Both the position numbers and the translations under genes were made by a program. Of a stretch of 64,000 bases of DNA, positions 48,109-57,327 are shown one piece after another. The DNA lies in contig CAYSFD010000019.1 in NCBI GenBank assembly GCA_964430565.1, positions 1 through 64,000 of the forward strand. The letters are read 5' to 3'. The notes under the pieces are model-generated. The model was not told where the DNA came from. It worked only from the letters and a program-made list of their open reading frames with translations, and made no database searches. Within the stretch, counting starts at the first letter, position 1, and each line of letters begins with the position of its first letter. The stretch comes from VBDM01 sp964430565. GTDB lineage: Bacteria > Pseudomonadota > Gammaproteobacteria > Burkholderiales > SG8-39.

Positions 48109-48918
48109 TTAGTGCGCCACGCTCTTGACGATGTATCCGCCAGATTTTTCGTCATGCTCGAGCTGCAGCATCTTGCGCGACTCGGCTTCATCGAGGAGCT
48201 TGGAGAAAGACGAGAAGCCGTAATAGGATTCGTTGAAGCCCGGTTTCCGGCGCTTCAGCGCTTGCTTCACCATCGAGCCCCAGATTTTTTCCTCCGCGCC
48301 GCGCTCGGCGATTAGAGCTTCGACCGTCTGTATGACAAGTTCCAGCGCCTCATCGGTCTTGTCCTCGTTGTCCTTGGGTCCGGCCTCCCCGGGGGCCGCG
48401 GGTTTGCTCTGAGGTTTTCTTTTCGGTTTGCTTCCAGTTTTCTCGCGCACTAGATCGTCGTAAAAGATGAATTCGTCGCAGTTCGCGATCAAGAGATCCG
48501 AACTCGAGTTCTTCACCCCCACACCGATCACGGTCTTGTCGTTCTCCCGAAGCTTCGAGACGAGCGGCGAGAAATCCGAATCACCGCTTATGATGACGAA
48601 GGTATCGACGTGCGACTTGGTGTAGCACAGATCGAGTGCATCGACCACCATGCGTATGTCGGCAGAGTTTTTGCCCGACATGCTCACGTGGGGAATTTCG
48701 ATCAGCTCGAAGGACGCTTGGTGCATGTCGGCCTTGAATTCCTTGTAACGGTCCCAGTCGCAGTAGGCTTTCTTCACCACGATGTCCCCCTTCAGCAGCA
48801 AACGCTCGAGCACCTTGTTGATGTCAAGCTTGGCGTATTTCGCGTCGCGCACGCCCAGCGCCACATTCTCGAAATCGCAGAAGAGCGCCATGTTCACGGA
48901 ATCGCTCGGGTTGGTCAT
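48109..48918 (-). CDS. NYN-domain putative RNase with C-terminal LOTUS/OST-HTH domain
   Basis: A 269-residue protein. The NYN/PIN-like nuclease domain (about 8-155) has the acidic residues of the family: ALFCDFENVA, YCDWDRY, KNSADIRMVVDALDL and VIISGDSDFSPLVSKLRE. A Lys/Pro-rich linker (about 158-185) leads to a C-terminal LOTUS/OST-HTH-like domain (LVIQTVEALIAERGAEEKIWGSMVKQAL ... YYGFSSFSKLLDEAE), thought to bind RNA. So an RNA-directed nuclease is likely. AAGGAG precedes the ATG. It converges on pcaF with 39 bp between stops. Confidence 0.92.
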   Translation of the reverse strand: MTNPSDSVNMALFCDFENVALGVRDAKYAKLDINKVLERLLLKGDIVVKKAYCDWDRYKEFKADMHQASFELIEIPHVSMSGKNSADIRMVVDALDLCYTKSHVDTFVIISGDSDFSPLVSKLRENDKTVIGVGVKNSSSDLLIANCDEFIFYDDLVREKTGSKPKRKPQSKPAAPGEAGPKDNEDKTDEALELVIQTVEALIAERGAEEKIWGSMVKQALKRRKPGFNESYYGFSSFSKLLDEAESRKMLQLEHDEKSGGYIVKSVAH

Positions 48919-49059
48919 TTAGGCTCCTTGAAACCTGTATTTGCAGCATTATCCCATTTGCCCAGGTGTAGGCCATCTTCCGCGGCTGCCGGCTTCCCTT
49001 GGCGCCGGGTTGAAGTCCGAGCGTTCTCGGCATAGCATCAACGTTTCCCGGAGCGACAC

Positions 49060-49602
49060 ATGCATACTGAAGCTCACGTTCACGGCACTGTGCTCTTGAA
49101 GAGCGGTGTCAGTCAGACCGAGATCGAACTGGCGCTCAGACCTTGGCTCGACTACGTCGACGTTGACGGTCTGGCGGACGCGCGCAGTGCCCATCAAGAC
49201 GAGCCAGGGATCGTTTTTGACAGGCGTCGGCGCTCGCTCGATATCTGCTGGACCGGTTTTGTGGGACGCAATTTCCAGAACTCTCTGGAAGGAGCGTTCG
49301 AGTCGCTGTCGCCGTACTCCGAGGAGGCGGCTGCGGTCGAAGTCAGTTACTACCACGAGGACAACCAGGACGAACACAGTTGGGTGTTCGTCGGCCCCAC
49401 TCTCGAGTCGATTCGTGACATGCAGCGCCGGCGAATGATGGACGACGTTTCGGTGCTGCTCGGGCGTCATTTTGGTGATGCCGAAATCGGGGAAGTGATT
49501 GCGCTCGTTAACCAGTTGTTCGCGCGCCGCGCATCCGAAGGCCCGCAGGACCGGACCCAGCCCCGCCTGACTGGCGCGACCGGAAAAAAGCACCTGCATT
49601 AA
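49060..49602 (+). CDS. Conserved hypothetical protein
   Basis: A 180-residue soluble protein with an N-terminal HTEAHVHGTVLL stretch and a regular alpha/beta pattern (QTEIELALRPWLDYV, RSLDICWTGFVG, AAVEVSYYHEDNQDEHSWVFVG), then a helical C-terminus. Similar small proteins occur near dcw genes of betaproteobacteria, but I know no function. GGAG lies 7 bases before the ATG. It is transcribed toward mraZ but is separated from it by an AT-rich regulatory region. Confidence 0.7.
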   Translation: MHTEAHVHGTVLLKSGVSQTEIELALRPWLDYVDVDGLADARSAHQDEPGIVFDRRRRSLDICWTGFVGRNFQNSLEGAFESLSPYSEEAAAVEVSYYHEDNQDEHSWVFVGPTLESIRDMQRRRMMDDVSVLLGRHFGDAEIGEVIALVNQLFARRASEGPQDRTQPRLTGATGKKHLH

Positions 49603-49809
49603 GCCGTTCCAGGCAGGAATCTCGTTTAGGCCGGTACGCCGAGAAGGGCGGACCCTCTAGCCTTCAACGGAACCCCTTGATTTCCTAATGTATTACATTG
49701 ATTCTCTCTTGTAATATATTCATTTATAAACAGTTATTCAATATAGAGCATATTCTCAAAAAATCCTCTTAAGTCCCTGTTGTAGCTTAAAAACTTTCAA
49801 TTTTAGAGC
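49603..49809. other. AT-rich intergenic stretch upstream of the mra promoter
   Basis: About 200 bp with much higher A+T than the rest of the window, rich in short A/T runs, particularly 49676-49800. No open frame of note is present. Such a stretch before a strong cell-division promoter could serve as an UP-element or nucleoid-protein binding region. No further element can be resolved by eye. Confidence 0.6.
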
Positions 49810-49838
49810 TTGACCTACCCTTTCTATTCCACTAGAGT
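49810..49838 (+). promoter_or_regulatory. Candidate mra (dcw cluster) sigma70 promoter
   Basis: TTGACC (49810-49815) and TAGAGT (49833-49838) are spaced by exactly 17 bases, giving 5/6 and 4/6 matches to the sigma70 hexamers. The -10 directly adjoins the MraZ repeat array, which would cover the transcription start, as in the mra promoter of other proteobacteria. It would drive the whole mraZ-ddl run. Confidence 0.7.
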
Positions 49839-49872
49839 GGTGAGAAGTAGAATTTAGTGGGAAACTGTGGCG
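49838..49872 (+). promoter_or_regulatory. MraZ operator repeats
   Basis: Four direct repeats at exact 10-base intervals: TGGTG (49838), TAGAA (49848, degenerate), TGGGA (49858) and TGGCG (49868). MraZ is known to bind TGGGN repeats with 5-base spacers upstream of its own gene, so this is the expected autoregulatory site. It starts at the last base of the -10 and ends 30 bases before the mraZ start codon. Confidence 0.8.
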
Positions 49873-49901
49873 TTCCATTCTCGCCACTTGAAGGGGGTTT
49901 A

Positions 49902-50345
49902 TTGTTTCAAGGGGCGACAGAGCTGAGTCTCGATCCCAAGGGAAGGCTCACCGTGCCGACCCGGTATCGGGACGCCTTGCTATCGGGAGGTCGCGCGGTG
50001 GTTCTCACCGCTCATCCTGATAGTTGCCTGCTGCTTTACCCCAGAGTTGCCTGGGAGCCGATCGGCGCGAAAGTCCAGTCGCTCTCGAGTTTCAACGAAC
50101 AAGCGCGCTGGTGGCAACGGCTGCTGGTCGGATTCGCGGAGGAACTGGAACTGGACGCGCAGGGTCGCATCCTCGTCTCACCCGCGCTGCGCAAGTTTGC
50201 TGGGTTGAAAAAAGAACTGATGCTGGTGGGGCAGGGCAGCCACTTCGAGATCTGGGACGCCGCGGCTTGGGACGAGCGGCTTACTCAGGGTCTCGCGCAA
50301 GTGGGCGCTAACCCGCCGCCTGGAACCGAAAACTTCTCGCTGTGA
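49902..50345 (+). CDS. mraZ: Transcriptional regulator MraZ
   Basis: A 147-residue protein of two SpoVT/AbrB-like domains: FQGATELSLDPKGRLTVPTRYRD and, in the second half, ELELDAQGRILVSPALR. The start is TTG (49902) because MraZ proteins begin MFQG and AAGGGGG lies 5-10 bases before it; the ATG-less upstream extension is the operator region. It forms a ring that binds the operator described above and represses the dcw cluster. The stop overlaps the next start (GTGA). Confidence 0.95.
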   Translation: MFQGATELSLDPKGRLTVPTRYRDALLSGGRAVVLTAHPDSCLLLYPRVAWEPIGAKVQSLSSFNEQARWWQRLLVGFAEELELDAQGRILVSPALRKFAGLKKELMLVGQGSHFEIWDAAAWDERLTQGLAQVGANPPPGTENFSL

Positions 50346-51283
50346 GCGCCGATGCGCACCTCCCTGTCCTCCTCTACCCGGCCGTCGACGCGCTCGCGAT
50401 CGAATCCCGCGCGGACGGCGTCTTCGTGGATGCGACCTTTGGCAGAGGCGGTCACAGCCGGCTCATTCTGGGGCGGCTTGGCCCCCGCGGGCGGCTGATC
50501 GCGATCGACCGAGATCCGGACGCGATCGCGGCTGCACAGGAGATACGCGACTCGCGCTTTGCGCTGGTCCACGCGCGCTTCAGCGAGCTTCAGGCTGCGC
50601 TCGACGCGTTGCGGGCAGGCGGTGTCGCCGGAGTGCTGTTCGATTTGGGCGTGTCCTCGCCGCAACTCAGCGACCCGCGGCGAGGCTTCAGCTTTCGGCT
50701 CGACGCGCCCCTAGACATGCGCATGGACCCGACGTGGGGCGTGAGCGCGTTCGAGTGGCTGGAGCGGGCGGACGAGGCTCAGATCAGAGAGGTGCTTAGC
50801 AACTATGGCGAAGAACGGTTTGCTAAACAGATTGCAAAGGCGATTGTTGCTGCTCGGCGAGGAGGGCCTCTCCGGAGGACCAGGGAACTTGCCGCTGTCG
50901 TGGCTGCGGCCGTCCGGACGCGTGAACCGGGGCAAGATCCGGCGACGCGGACGTTTCAGGCTCTACGGATTTACGTCAATCAGGAGCTTGAGGAGTTGTC
51001 GCTAACGTTGCCGCAGGCGCTCGCCGCGCTCGAACCTTCAGGACGGCTCGTCGTGATCAGCTTTCACTCGCTCGAGGACCGGATCGTGAAGAACTTCATG
51101 CGTGGCGAGGCGCGGCCGGCGCTGCCCGAGCGACTCCCCCTACGAGCCAGCGAGCTCCCGTCGCCGACGTTACGCATCGTGGGGCGGCCTTTGAGGCCGA
51201 GCGCCGAGGAAGTCAAAACCAATCCCCGTGCGAGGAGCGCGGTCCTGCGGGTAGCCGAGAAGCTCGCCATGAACGCTCCATGA
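50342..51283 (+). CDS. rsmH: 16S rRNA (cytosine-N4)-methyltransferase RsmH
   Basis: A 313-residue methyltransferase (MraW). The SAM-binding region is DATFGRGGHSRLIL, followed by AIDRDPDAIA and GVLFDLGVSSPQLSDPRRGFSF; near the C-terminus are TFQALRIYVNQELEEL and ISFHSLEDRIVKNF. It methylates N4 of C1402 in 16S rRNA together with RsmI. The GTG start overlaps the mraZ stop and its own stop overlaps ftsL. Confidence 0.96.
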   Translation: MSADAHLPVLLYPAVDALAIESRADGVFVDATFGRGGHSRLILGRLGPRGRLIAIDRDPDAIAAAQEIRDSRFALVHARFSELQAALDALRAGGVAGVLFDLGVSSPQLSDPRRGFSFRLDAPLDMRMDPTWGVSAFEWLERADEAQIREVLSNYGEERFAKQIAKAIVAARRGGPLRRTRELAAVVAAAVRTREPGQDPATRTFQALRIYVNQELEELSLTLPQALAALEPSGRLVVISFHSLEDRIVKNFMRGEARPALPERLPLRASELPSPTLRIVGRPLRPSAEEVKTNPRARSAVLRVAEKLAMNAP

Positions 51284-51555
51284 CCCGCTTGAACCTCATC
51301 CTACTTGCCGTTCTGATTGCGTGTGCTCTGGGCTTGGTCAGCTCGCAGCACCAGGCACGTAAGCTCTTCGGCGAGCTCGAGCGGGAAGAGGAACGTTCGC
51401 GCCAACTCGGGGTCGAATACGGCCAGCTGCAGCTCGAAGCAGCCACTTGGGCGGTGCACTCACGCGTCGAACGTATCGCCGTTCGCCAGCTGCACATGCG
51501 TGTCCCCGACGCGAAGCGCCTTCAGATGGTCCGGCCGGAAGGAGCGGCGAAATGA
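51280..51555 (+). CDS. ftsL: Cell-division protein FtsL
   Basis: A 91-residue bitopic membrane protein: short cytosolic N-terminus, one transmembrane helix (about 4-22, LNLILLAVLIACALGLVSS) and a periplasmic coiled-coil (about 25-60, ELEREEERSRQLGVEYGQLQLE). This is the FtsL layout; it works with FtsB and FtsQ at the septum. It overlaps rsmH and ftsI by four bases each. Confidence 0.92.
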   Translation: MTRLNLILLAVLIACALGLVSSQHQARKLFGELEREEERSRQLGVEYGQLQLEAATWAVHSRVERIAVRQLHMRVPDAKRLQMVRPEGAAK

Positions 51556-53282
51556 AGTTCGCCGCTAGTCCGGTCCTCACGCTTACCCTGCCCACTTGGC
51601 GCTCGCGGTTCCTGCTGTCCGTCTTCCTCGCAGGTTTCGCCCTGCTGCTCGGTCGTGCAGTCTACCTGCAAGGCTTGAACAACGACTTTCTGCAGGCAAA
51701 AGGCGAGTCACGCTACAGTCGCGTCATCGAAATTCCGGCGAACCGTGGCCGCATCCTCGATCGCAATGGCGAGGCGTTCGCCATCAGTACGCCGGTGAAA
51801 TCGATCTGGGCGATTCCGGAGGAGACCCGGCTGAACGGCGGGGAACTCGCGCAGCTGGCGGCGGTGCTCGAGATGACGCCTAAGGAAATAGAGAGGCGTC
51901 TCGCCGACACCGGCCGGGATTTTGTTTTTCTCAAGCGGCAGATTGCTCCGGAAGCAGCCGAGCGTGTCGCGGCCTTGCGCATTCCAGGCGTGTTTCAGAA
52001 CCGCGAGTACCGGCGCTATTACCCGAGCGGCGAAGTCACCGCGCAGGTCCTCGGCTTCACCGGCGCGGATGACATCGGCCAGGAAGGCATCGAGCTCGCA
52101 TTTCAGGAGGGGCTCGCCGGCAAGCCTGGCAGCCGGCGCGTGATCAAGGACCGACTCGGCCAGACCGTTGAGGACATTAAATCGATCAAAGCCGCGCAAG
52201 ACGGGCGCGACCTTGAGCTTGCGCTGGATGTCCGTATCCAGAACCTCGCCTTCAGCAAGCTCAGAGACGCGGTCGAGCAGCACCGCGGAAAAGCGGGCGG
52301 CATCGTGGTACTCGACGTAGATACAGGCGAGCTGCTCGCGCTCGCCAATTATCCGACCTACAACCCGAACAACCGCAATAGGCTGGCCGGCTCGCCGCTG
52401 AGGAACCGCGCCCTCACCGATACGTTTGAACCGGGTTCGACTCTCAAACCGTTCACCGTCGCGCTTGCCTTGGAAGCCGGCAGGGTGAGGCCGGATACGG
52501 TGATCCAGACTGCGCCGGGAAGCTTGAGCGTTGGCGCTGTGACCATCCGCGACGTGCATGCGGAACACGCCCTTAGCGTCACCCAGGTCATCCAAAAGTC
52601 CTCCAACATCGGGGTCGCAAGGATCGCGCTCGGTCTGCCCCCTCAGTCGATGTGGGAAATGTTTCAGAGCCTGGGCTTCGGCGCCGCGCCTGGTCTGAAT
52701 TTTCCCGGGGAAGCTTCCGGGAAGCTGCGGCCCTATCGCAGCTGGCGGCCGATCGAACAAGCAACCATGTCCTATGGGCATGGCATCTCCGTGTCGCTCG
52801 TGCAGATCGCGCGCGCCTATAGTGTGTTTGCACGCGACGGGGAACTGGTGCCACTCTCCCTGCTTCGCGTGGACTTGCCTCCAGCAGGTCGGCGCGTAAT
52901 GGCTCCGGCAACCGCGCGCGCCGTTCGCGCGATGTTGGAGTTGGCGGTTAACAGAAACGGCACCGCGCCGCGCGCACAGATCATGGGCTATCGCGTCGCT
53001 GGAAAGACCGGTACCGCGCACAAGCAGGAAAACGGCAGCTACGCAGCCGACAAGTACGTGTCCTCCTTCGTGGGCTTCGCGCCGGCGTCGCGCCCGCGCC
53101 TGCTGATCGCGGTGATGATCGATGAGCCCTCCGTTGGCGGGTACTACGGCGGCACGGTGGCCGCGCCGGTCTTCGCGCAGGTAATGGCGGCGGCGCTGCG
53201 CGTGCTCGATGTGCCGCCCGACGGACCGATACAACCGATCGAATTGCCCTCCGAGAGTGAGGAAGTGAAGGAAAGCATCTAG
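51552..53282 (+). CDS. ftsI: Septal peptidoglycan transpeptidase FtsI (PBP3)
   Basis: A 576-residue class B penicillin-binding protein. One N-terminal transmembrane helix (about 18-38), the PBP dimerisation domain, then the transpeptidase domain with active-site Ser296 in STLK, the SSN motif in QKSSNIGVA and the KTGT motif in VAGKTGTAHK. It cross-links septal peptidoglycan with FtsW. The ATG is the one overlapping the ftsL stop (ATGA); the longer frame upstream is a shadow of ftsL. Confidence 0.96.
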   Translation: MKFAASPVLTLTLPTWRSRFLLSVFLAGFALLLGRAVYLQGLNNDFLQAKGESRYSRVIEIPANRGRILDRNGEAFAISTPVKSIWAIPEETRLNGGELAQLAAVLEMTPKEIERRLADTGRDFVFLKRQIAPEAAERVAALRIPGVFQNREYRRYYPSGEVTAQVLGFTGADDIGQEGIELAFQEGLAGKPGSRRVIKDRLGQTVEDIKSIKAAQDGRDLELALDVRIQNLAFSKLRDAVEQHRGKAGGIVVLDVDTGELLALANYPTYNPNNRNRLAGSPLRNRALTDTFEPGSTLKPFTVALALEAGRVRPDTVIQTAPGSLSVGAVTIRDVHAEHALSVTQVIQKSSNIGVARIALGLPPQSMWEMFQSLGFGAAPGLNFPGEASGKLRPYRSWRPIEQATMSYGHGISVSLVQIARAYSVFARDGELVPLSLLRVDLPPAGRRVMAPATARAVRAMLELAVNRNGTAPRAQIMGYRVAGKTGTAHKQENGSYAADKYVSSFVGFAPASRPRLLIAVMIDEPSVGGYYGGTVAAPVFAQVMAAALRVLDVPPDGPIQPIELPSESEEVKESI

Positions 53283-53284
53283 GT

Positions 53285-54796
53285 GTGCGAGATCAGGTCG
53301 ATGACATCCTGCGGCGGTTCGCTGCGCAAGGGGCGCGCGTGACGGGCCTCTCTGTAGACAGCCGAAGCGTGATTGCGGGGGACGTATTCCTCGCCTATCC
53401 GGGGTTGCGGCACGATGGACGCGATTTCATTCCGAATGCTCTGGAGCGCGGAGCCGCGTCCGTTCTGTGGGAGCGCGCAGGCTTCGAATGGAACGCTGAT
53501 CGAGACGTACCGAATCTGGGAATCGACGATCTGCGCGGGCTCGCTGGCCGCCTTGCGCATGAAGTCTACGGGCGTCCCTCCGAGCGGCTGTGGACAATCG
53601 GCGTAACGGGGACCAACGGCAAGACCTCGTGCAGCCACTGGATTGCGCAAGCGTGCGCCACCTGCGGCGCCCGAACCGCGGTGATAGGCACGCTGGGTAC
53701 GGGGTTCCCGGCGCCAGCGTCGAGCAAGGAACCCGAGAAGCTCGATTCCGGGCTAAACACCACGCTGGACGCAGTCGCGCTGCATCGCTCGCTTGCGAAG
53801 CTGCTCGCCGCGGGCGCGCAGGGCGTTGCGATGGAAGTCACGTCGATCGGCCTCGACCAGGGGCGCGTCAACGGCGTCGCTTTCGGGGCAGCGCTATTCA
53901 CCAATCTCTCGCGCGATCACCTTGATTATCACCGCGACATGGAGAGCTACGCGCGTGCGAAGCAGCGTCTGTTCGAAGCCCCGAGCCTCAAACACGCGGT
54001 TCTGAATCTGGACGACGTGCAAGGCGTGCACCTTGCCCGCGTGCTCGCCGGGACCGGCGTCAACCGCGCCGGCTACAGCTGCTTCGAAGGCGTTGCCGTC
54101 CGGGCGGGACTCGAGCATTACACCGAGGCGCACGCGATCGAATTGTCCGCGAAGGGGATCACTTTCAGCGTAAAGAGCTCCTGGGGTGAGGCGTGCATCG
54201 AAAGCACGCTGCTAGGGCGCTTCAACGTGTCAAATCTTCTGGGCGTGCTGACGACGATGCTCGTCTCCGGAGTGCCCTTCGATCGCGCCACCGCGGCGCT
54301 CGCGGGCCTGCAGCCGGTCGCAGGGCGCATGCAGCGGCTCGGAGGCGGCGGGAAGCCTCTGGTCGTGGTCGACTACGCCCATACGCCCGATGCGCTGGAA
54401 AAGACGCTCGTTGCGCTCAAGGACCTCGCTCGAACAGGCGGCGGGCGTCTCATGGCTGTATTCGGCTGCGGCGGCGAGCGCGACCGCGGCAAAAGGCCGC
54501 TGATGGGAGCGGTTGCTTCGCGCCACGCTGATTCGATCGTGGTAACGAGCGACAACCCGCGTGGCGAGAACCCCGTCGCGATTATCGCGGAAATTACGGC
54601 GGCGATCCCCACGCCTTACGAAGCGATCGAGGATAGGCGCACGGCGATCGCGCGCGCCATCGCCTCTGCGGACGCCGATGACGTCGTGCTCATCGCCGGC
54701 AAGGGGCACGAGACCTACCAGGAGACTGCGGGGAGGAAGCTGCCGTTCTCCGATGTGATCGAAGCCGAGCAGGCCCTCGCAGGATGGAGCAAATGA
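53285..54796 (+). CDS. murE: UDP-MurNAc-tripeptide synthetase (meso-diaminopimelate-adding)
   Basis: A 503-residue Mur ligase. ATP-binding motif GVTGTNGKTS, carbamylated-Lys region and the C-terminal DNPRGENP, the signature of meso-diaminopimelate specificity, are all present. It adds the third residue of the peptide stem. It starts at GTG two bases after the ftsI stop, without a strong ribosome site, and ends in an ATGA overlap with murF. Confidence 0.95.
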   Translation: MRDQVDDILRRFAAQGARVTGLSVDSRSVIAGDVFLAYPGLRHDGRDFIPNALERGAASVLWERAGFEWNADRDVPNLGIDDLRGLAGRLAHEVYGRPSERLWTIGVTGTNGKTSCSHWIAQACATCGARTAVIGTLGTGFPAPASSKEPEKLDSGLNTTLDAVALHRSLAKLLAAGAQGVAMEVTSIGLDQGRVNGVAFGAALFTNLSRDHLDYHRDMESYARAKQRLFEAPSLKHAVLNLDDVQGVHLARVLAGTGVNRAGYSCFEGVAVRAGLEHYTEAHAIELSAKGITFSVKSSWGEACIESTLLGRFNVSNLLGVLTTMLVSGVPFDRATAALAGLQPVAGRMQRLGGGGKPLVVVDYAHTPDALEKTLVALKDLARTGGGRLMAVFGCGGERDRGKRPLMGAVASRHADSIVVTSDNPRGENPVAIIAEITAAIPTPYEAIEDRRTAIARAIASADADDVVLIAGKGHETYQETAGRKLPFSDVIEAEQALAGWSK

Positions 54797-56172
54797 TGAG
54801 CCTGCACGAAGCCGCGGCGGCGATCGGCGCAAGGATTCGCGGCGAGAACGTCCGATTCGATTCGGTGTCGACCGACAGTCGAACGCTTGCGCGCGGTGCA
54901 CTGTTCGTCGCCCTGCGTGGCGAGCGCTTCGACGGACATCGCTTCCTTGAGGGTGCAACAGAACGCGGCGCCGTGGCGGCGATGGTAGACCAGGATTCAG
55001 AACCGAGGATTCAGGATCCGGGGATCCCATTCCTCTTTGTTGACGACACCAAGCTCGCCATGGGGCGGCTCGCCTCGTACTGGCGCGGGCGCTTCGATAT
55101 ACCTCTCGTCGCGGTCGTCGGCTCGAACGGCAAGACCACGGTCAAGGAAATGATTGCGGCGATCCTGCGCGCGTACTACGGCGATGCGTGCGTGCTCGCG
55201 ACCGAGGGAAACCTCAACAACGACATCGGCGTGCCGCTAACGCTCCTCAGGCTCCGCGAAGGCCGCTACGCGGCGGTGGTCGAACTGGGAATGAATCATT
55301 CCGGGGAAACCGCGTATCTGTCCGAAATCGCAAGCCCGACGGTGGCGCTGGTCAACAACGCGCAGCGCGAGCATCAGGAGTTCATGAAGGATGTCGCCGA
55401 AGTTGCGCGCGAACACGGCGCGGTGTTCGCGGCCCTTCGGCAGGACGGCGTCGCAGTGATCAACGCCGATGACGAATTCTCCGAATATTGGAGAGGACTT
55501 CTCGCGGGAAAGCGCGTACGCGACTTCGGTATCGACCGGCCCGCGCAGGTGAGCGGCCGTCATGACTTCACCCATTTCGGAAGCGAAATCGAGCTGCGTG
55601 CCCCCGAAGGCGCGGCAAGGATCGAATTGCACGCCGACGGCCGCCACAATGTGTTGAACGCCTGCGCCGCCGCAGCCTGCTCGCTGGCCGCCGGCGCAGA
55701 TCTTGATGCGGTCGTGCGGGGACTCGCTGCGTTCCGTCCGGTAGGTGGACGCATGCAGCGCCGCAGCGCTCGCTCGGGGGCGACGCTCATCGACGACAGC
55801 TACAACGCCAATCCGGATTCGGTACGAGCCGCGATCGACGTACTAGCCGCCGCGCGCGGGGCGAAGCTCCTCCTCCTCGGAGACATGGGCGAGCTGGGCG
55901 AACGGGGAGAGGAATTTCACCGGGAAATCGGCCGTTACGCGCGTGAGCGCCGCATCGACCGCCTGTACGCGACGGGCGAACTGTGCCGCGCCGCCGTCGA
56001 GGCATTTGGCAAGGGAGCCCGACACTTCGGCACGGTCGAAGAAGTGATCGCCGCGGCGCAGAAAGAACTTGGCCCGCCTACTACGGCTCTCGTCAAAGGT
56101 TCGCGCTTCATGCGCATGGAGCGCGTCGTGCAGGCCTTGGCCGGCGAACCATCGCAGACAGGAGGGTGCTGA
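54793..56172 (+). CDS. murF: UDP-MurNAc-tripeptide--D-Ala-D-Ala ligase
   Basis: A Mur ligase of 459 residues with GSNGKTTVKEMI (ATP site), TEGNLNNDIGVPLTLL, ELGMNHSGE and DDSYNANPDS. It adds D-Ala-D-Ala to the tripeptide. Two other ATG codons, 54784 and 54796, are alternatives; the chosen one forms the ATGA overlap that is the rule in this operon. Confidence 0.95.
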   Translation: MMSLHEAAAAIGARIRGENVRFDSVSTDSRTLARGALFVALRGERFDGHRFLEGATERGAVAAMVDQDSEPRIQDPGIPFLFVDDTKLAMGRLASYWRGRFDIPLVAVVGSNGKTTVKEMIAAILRAYYGDACVLATEGNLNNDIGVPLTLLRLREGRYAAVVELGMNHSGETAYLSEIASPTVALVNNAQREHQEFMKDVAEVAREHGAVFAALRQDGVAVINADDEFSEYWRGLLAGKRVRDFGIDRPAQVSGRHDFTHFGSEIELRAPEGAARIELHADGRHNVLNACAAAACSLAAGADLDAVVRGLAAFRPVGGRMQRRSARSGATLIDDSYNANPDSVRAAIDVLAAARGAKLLLLGDMGELGERGEEFHREIGRYARERRIDRLYATGELCRAAVEAFGKGARHFGTVEEVIAAAQKELGPPTTALVKGSRFMRMERVVQALAGEPSQTGGC

Positions 56173-57327
56173 ATGTTGCTCGCTCTAACCCAATGGATCG
56201 CGCAGGACGTGCGCGCTTTCAACGTGTTTCAGTACATCACATTGCGCGCCGTGCTCGCAACGCTCACTGCGCTGGCGATCGCACTGTTCGCCGGACCGCT
56301 CGTGATCCGCAAGCTCACCGCCTACAAGATCGGACAATCAGTGCGCGACGACGGCCCCCAGTCGCACCTTACCAAGGCGGGTACGCCGACCATGGGCGGG
56401 GCGCTCGTGCTGCTCTCCATCCTGATCACGACGCTGCTCTGGGCGGATCTCTCCAATCGCTTCGTTTGGGTCGTGCTCGTGGTCACTTTCGGGTTTGGCG
56501 CGATCGGCTGGATCGACGACTACCGCAAAGTAATGAAGAACAACCCCAAGGGTCTCTCTCCGAGGGTCAAGTTCTTCTGGCAATCGCTGATCGGGCTCGG
56601 CGCAGCCGTGTATCTGGCCTTTGCTGTGTCGGCACCGAGTACCGCCAAGGTTCTCGAATTTTTCATGGTCTGGGTGGGAAGCGGCTTTTCCATGAATCTG
56701 CCGCCCAAGGCGGACTTGATCGTGCCGTTCTTCAAGAATATCGCCTATCCGCTCGGCGTGTTCGGTTTCATCACACTCAGTTATTTCGTCATCGTCGGGA
56801 CTTCCAACGCCGTCAACCTGACAGACGGGCTGGACGGGCTCGCAATCATGCCCGCGGTGATGGTCGCCGGAGGGCTCGCCGTATTTGCGATGGTCACCGG
56901 GCGTGTGGACTACTCCAGGTACCTGTTTTTCCCTTACATCCCCGGAGCTGCGGAGCTGACGGTGTTCTGCGGCGCGCTTATCGGCGCGGGACTGGGCTTT
57001 CTCTGGTTCAACGCCTATCCGGCGGAAGTCTTCATGGGTGATGTGGGCGCGCTTTCCCTTGGCGCAGCCCTGGGCACGGTCGCAGTGATCGTCCGGCAGG
57101 AGATCGTGCTTCTCATCATGGGCGGCGTGTTCGTCGCGGAGACGCTCTCGGTGATGATCCAGGTGCTCTATTTCAAGTGGAGCGGCGGCAAGCGCGTTTT
57201 CCGAATGGCGCCGCTGCATCACCACTTCGAACTCTCCGGGTGGAAGGAATCCCAAGTCGTTGTGCGCTTCTGGATCATCACCATGATGCTGGTGCTGTTT
57301 GGTCTGTCTACTTTGAAGCTGCGGTGA
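56173..57327 (+). CDS. mraY: Phospho-MurNAc-pentapeptide-transferase
   Basis: A 384-residue integral membrane enzyme with about ten transmembrane segments. Signatures are KAGTPTMGGALVLL, GFGAIGWIDDYRK (catalytic Asp pair), NLTDGLDGLAI (catalytic Asp) and PLHHHFELSGWKE near the C-terminus. It makes lipid I from UDP-MurNAc-pentapeptide and undecaprenyl phosphate. Its ATG directly follows the murF stop. Confidence 0.96.
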   Translation: MLLALTQWIAQDVRAFNVFQYITLRAVLATLTALAIALFAGPLVIRKLTAYKIGQSVRDDGPQSHLTKAGTPTMGGALVLLSILITTLLWADLSNRFVWVVLVVTFGFGAIGWIDDYRKVMKNNPKGLSPRVKFFWQSLIGLGAAVYLAFAVSAPSTAKVLEFFMVWVGSGFSMNLPPKADLIVPFFKNIAYPLGVFGFITLSYFVIVGTSNAVNLTDGLDGLAIMPAVMVAGGLAVFAMVTGRVDYSRYLFFPYIPGAAELTVFCGALIGAGLGFLWFNAYPAEVFMGDVGALSLGAALGTVAVIVRQEIVLLIMGGVFVAETLSVMIQVLYFKWSGGKRVFRMAPLHHHFELSGWKESQVVVRFWIITMMLVLFGLSTLKLR

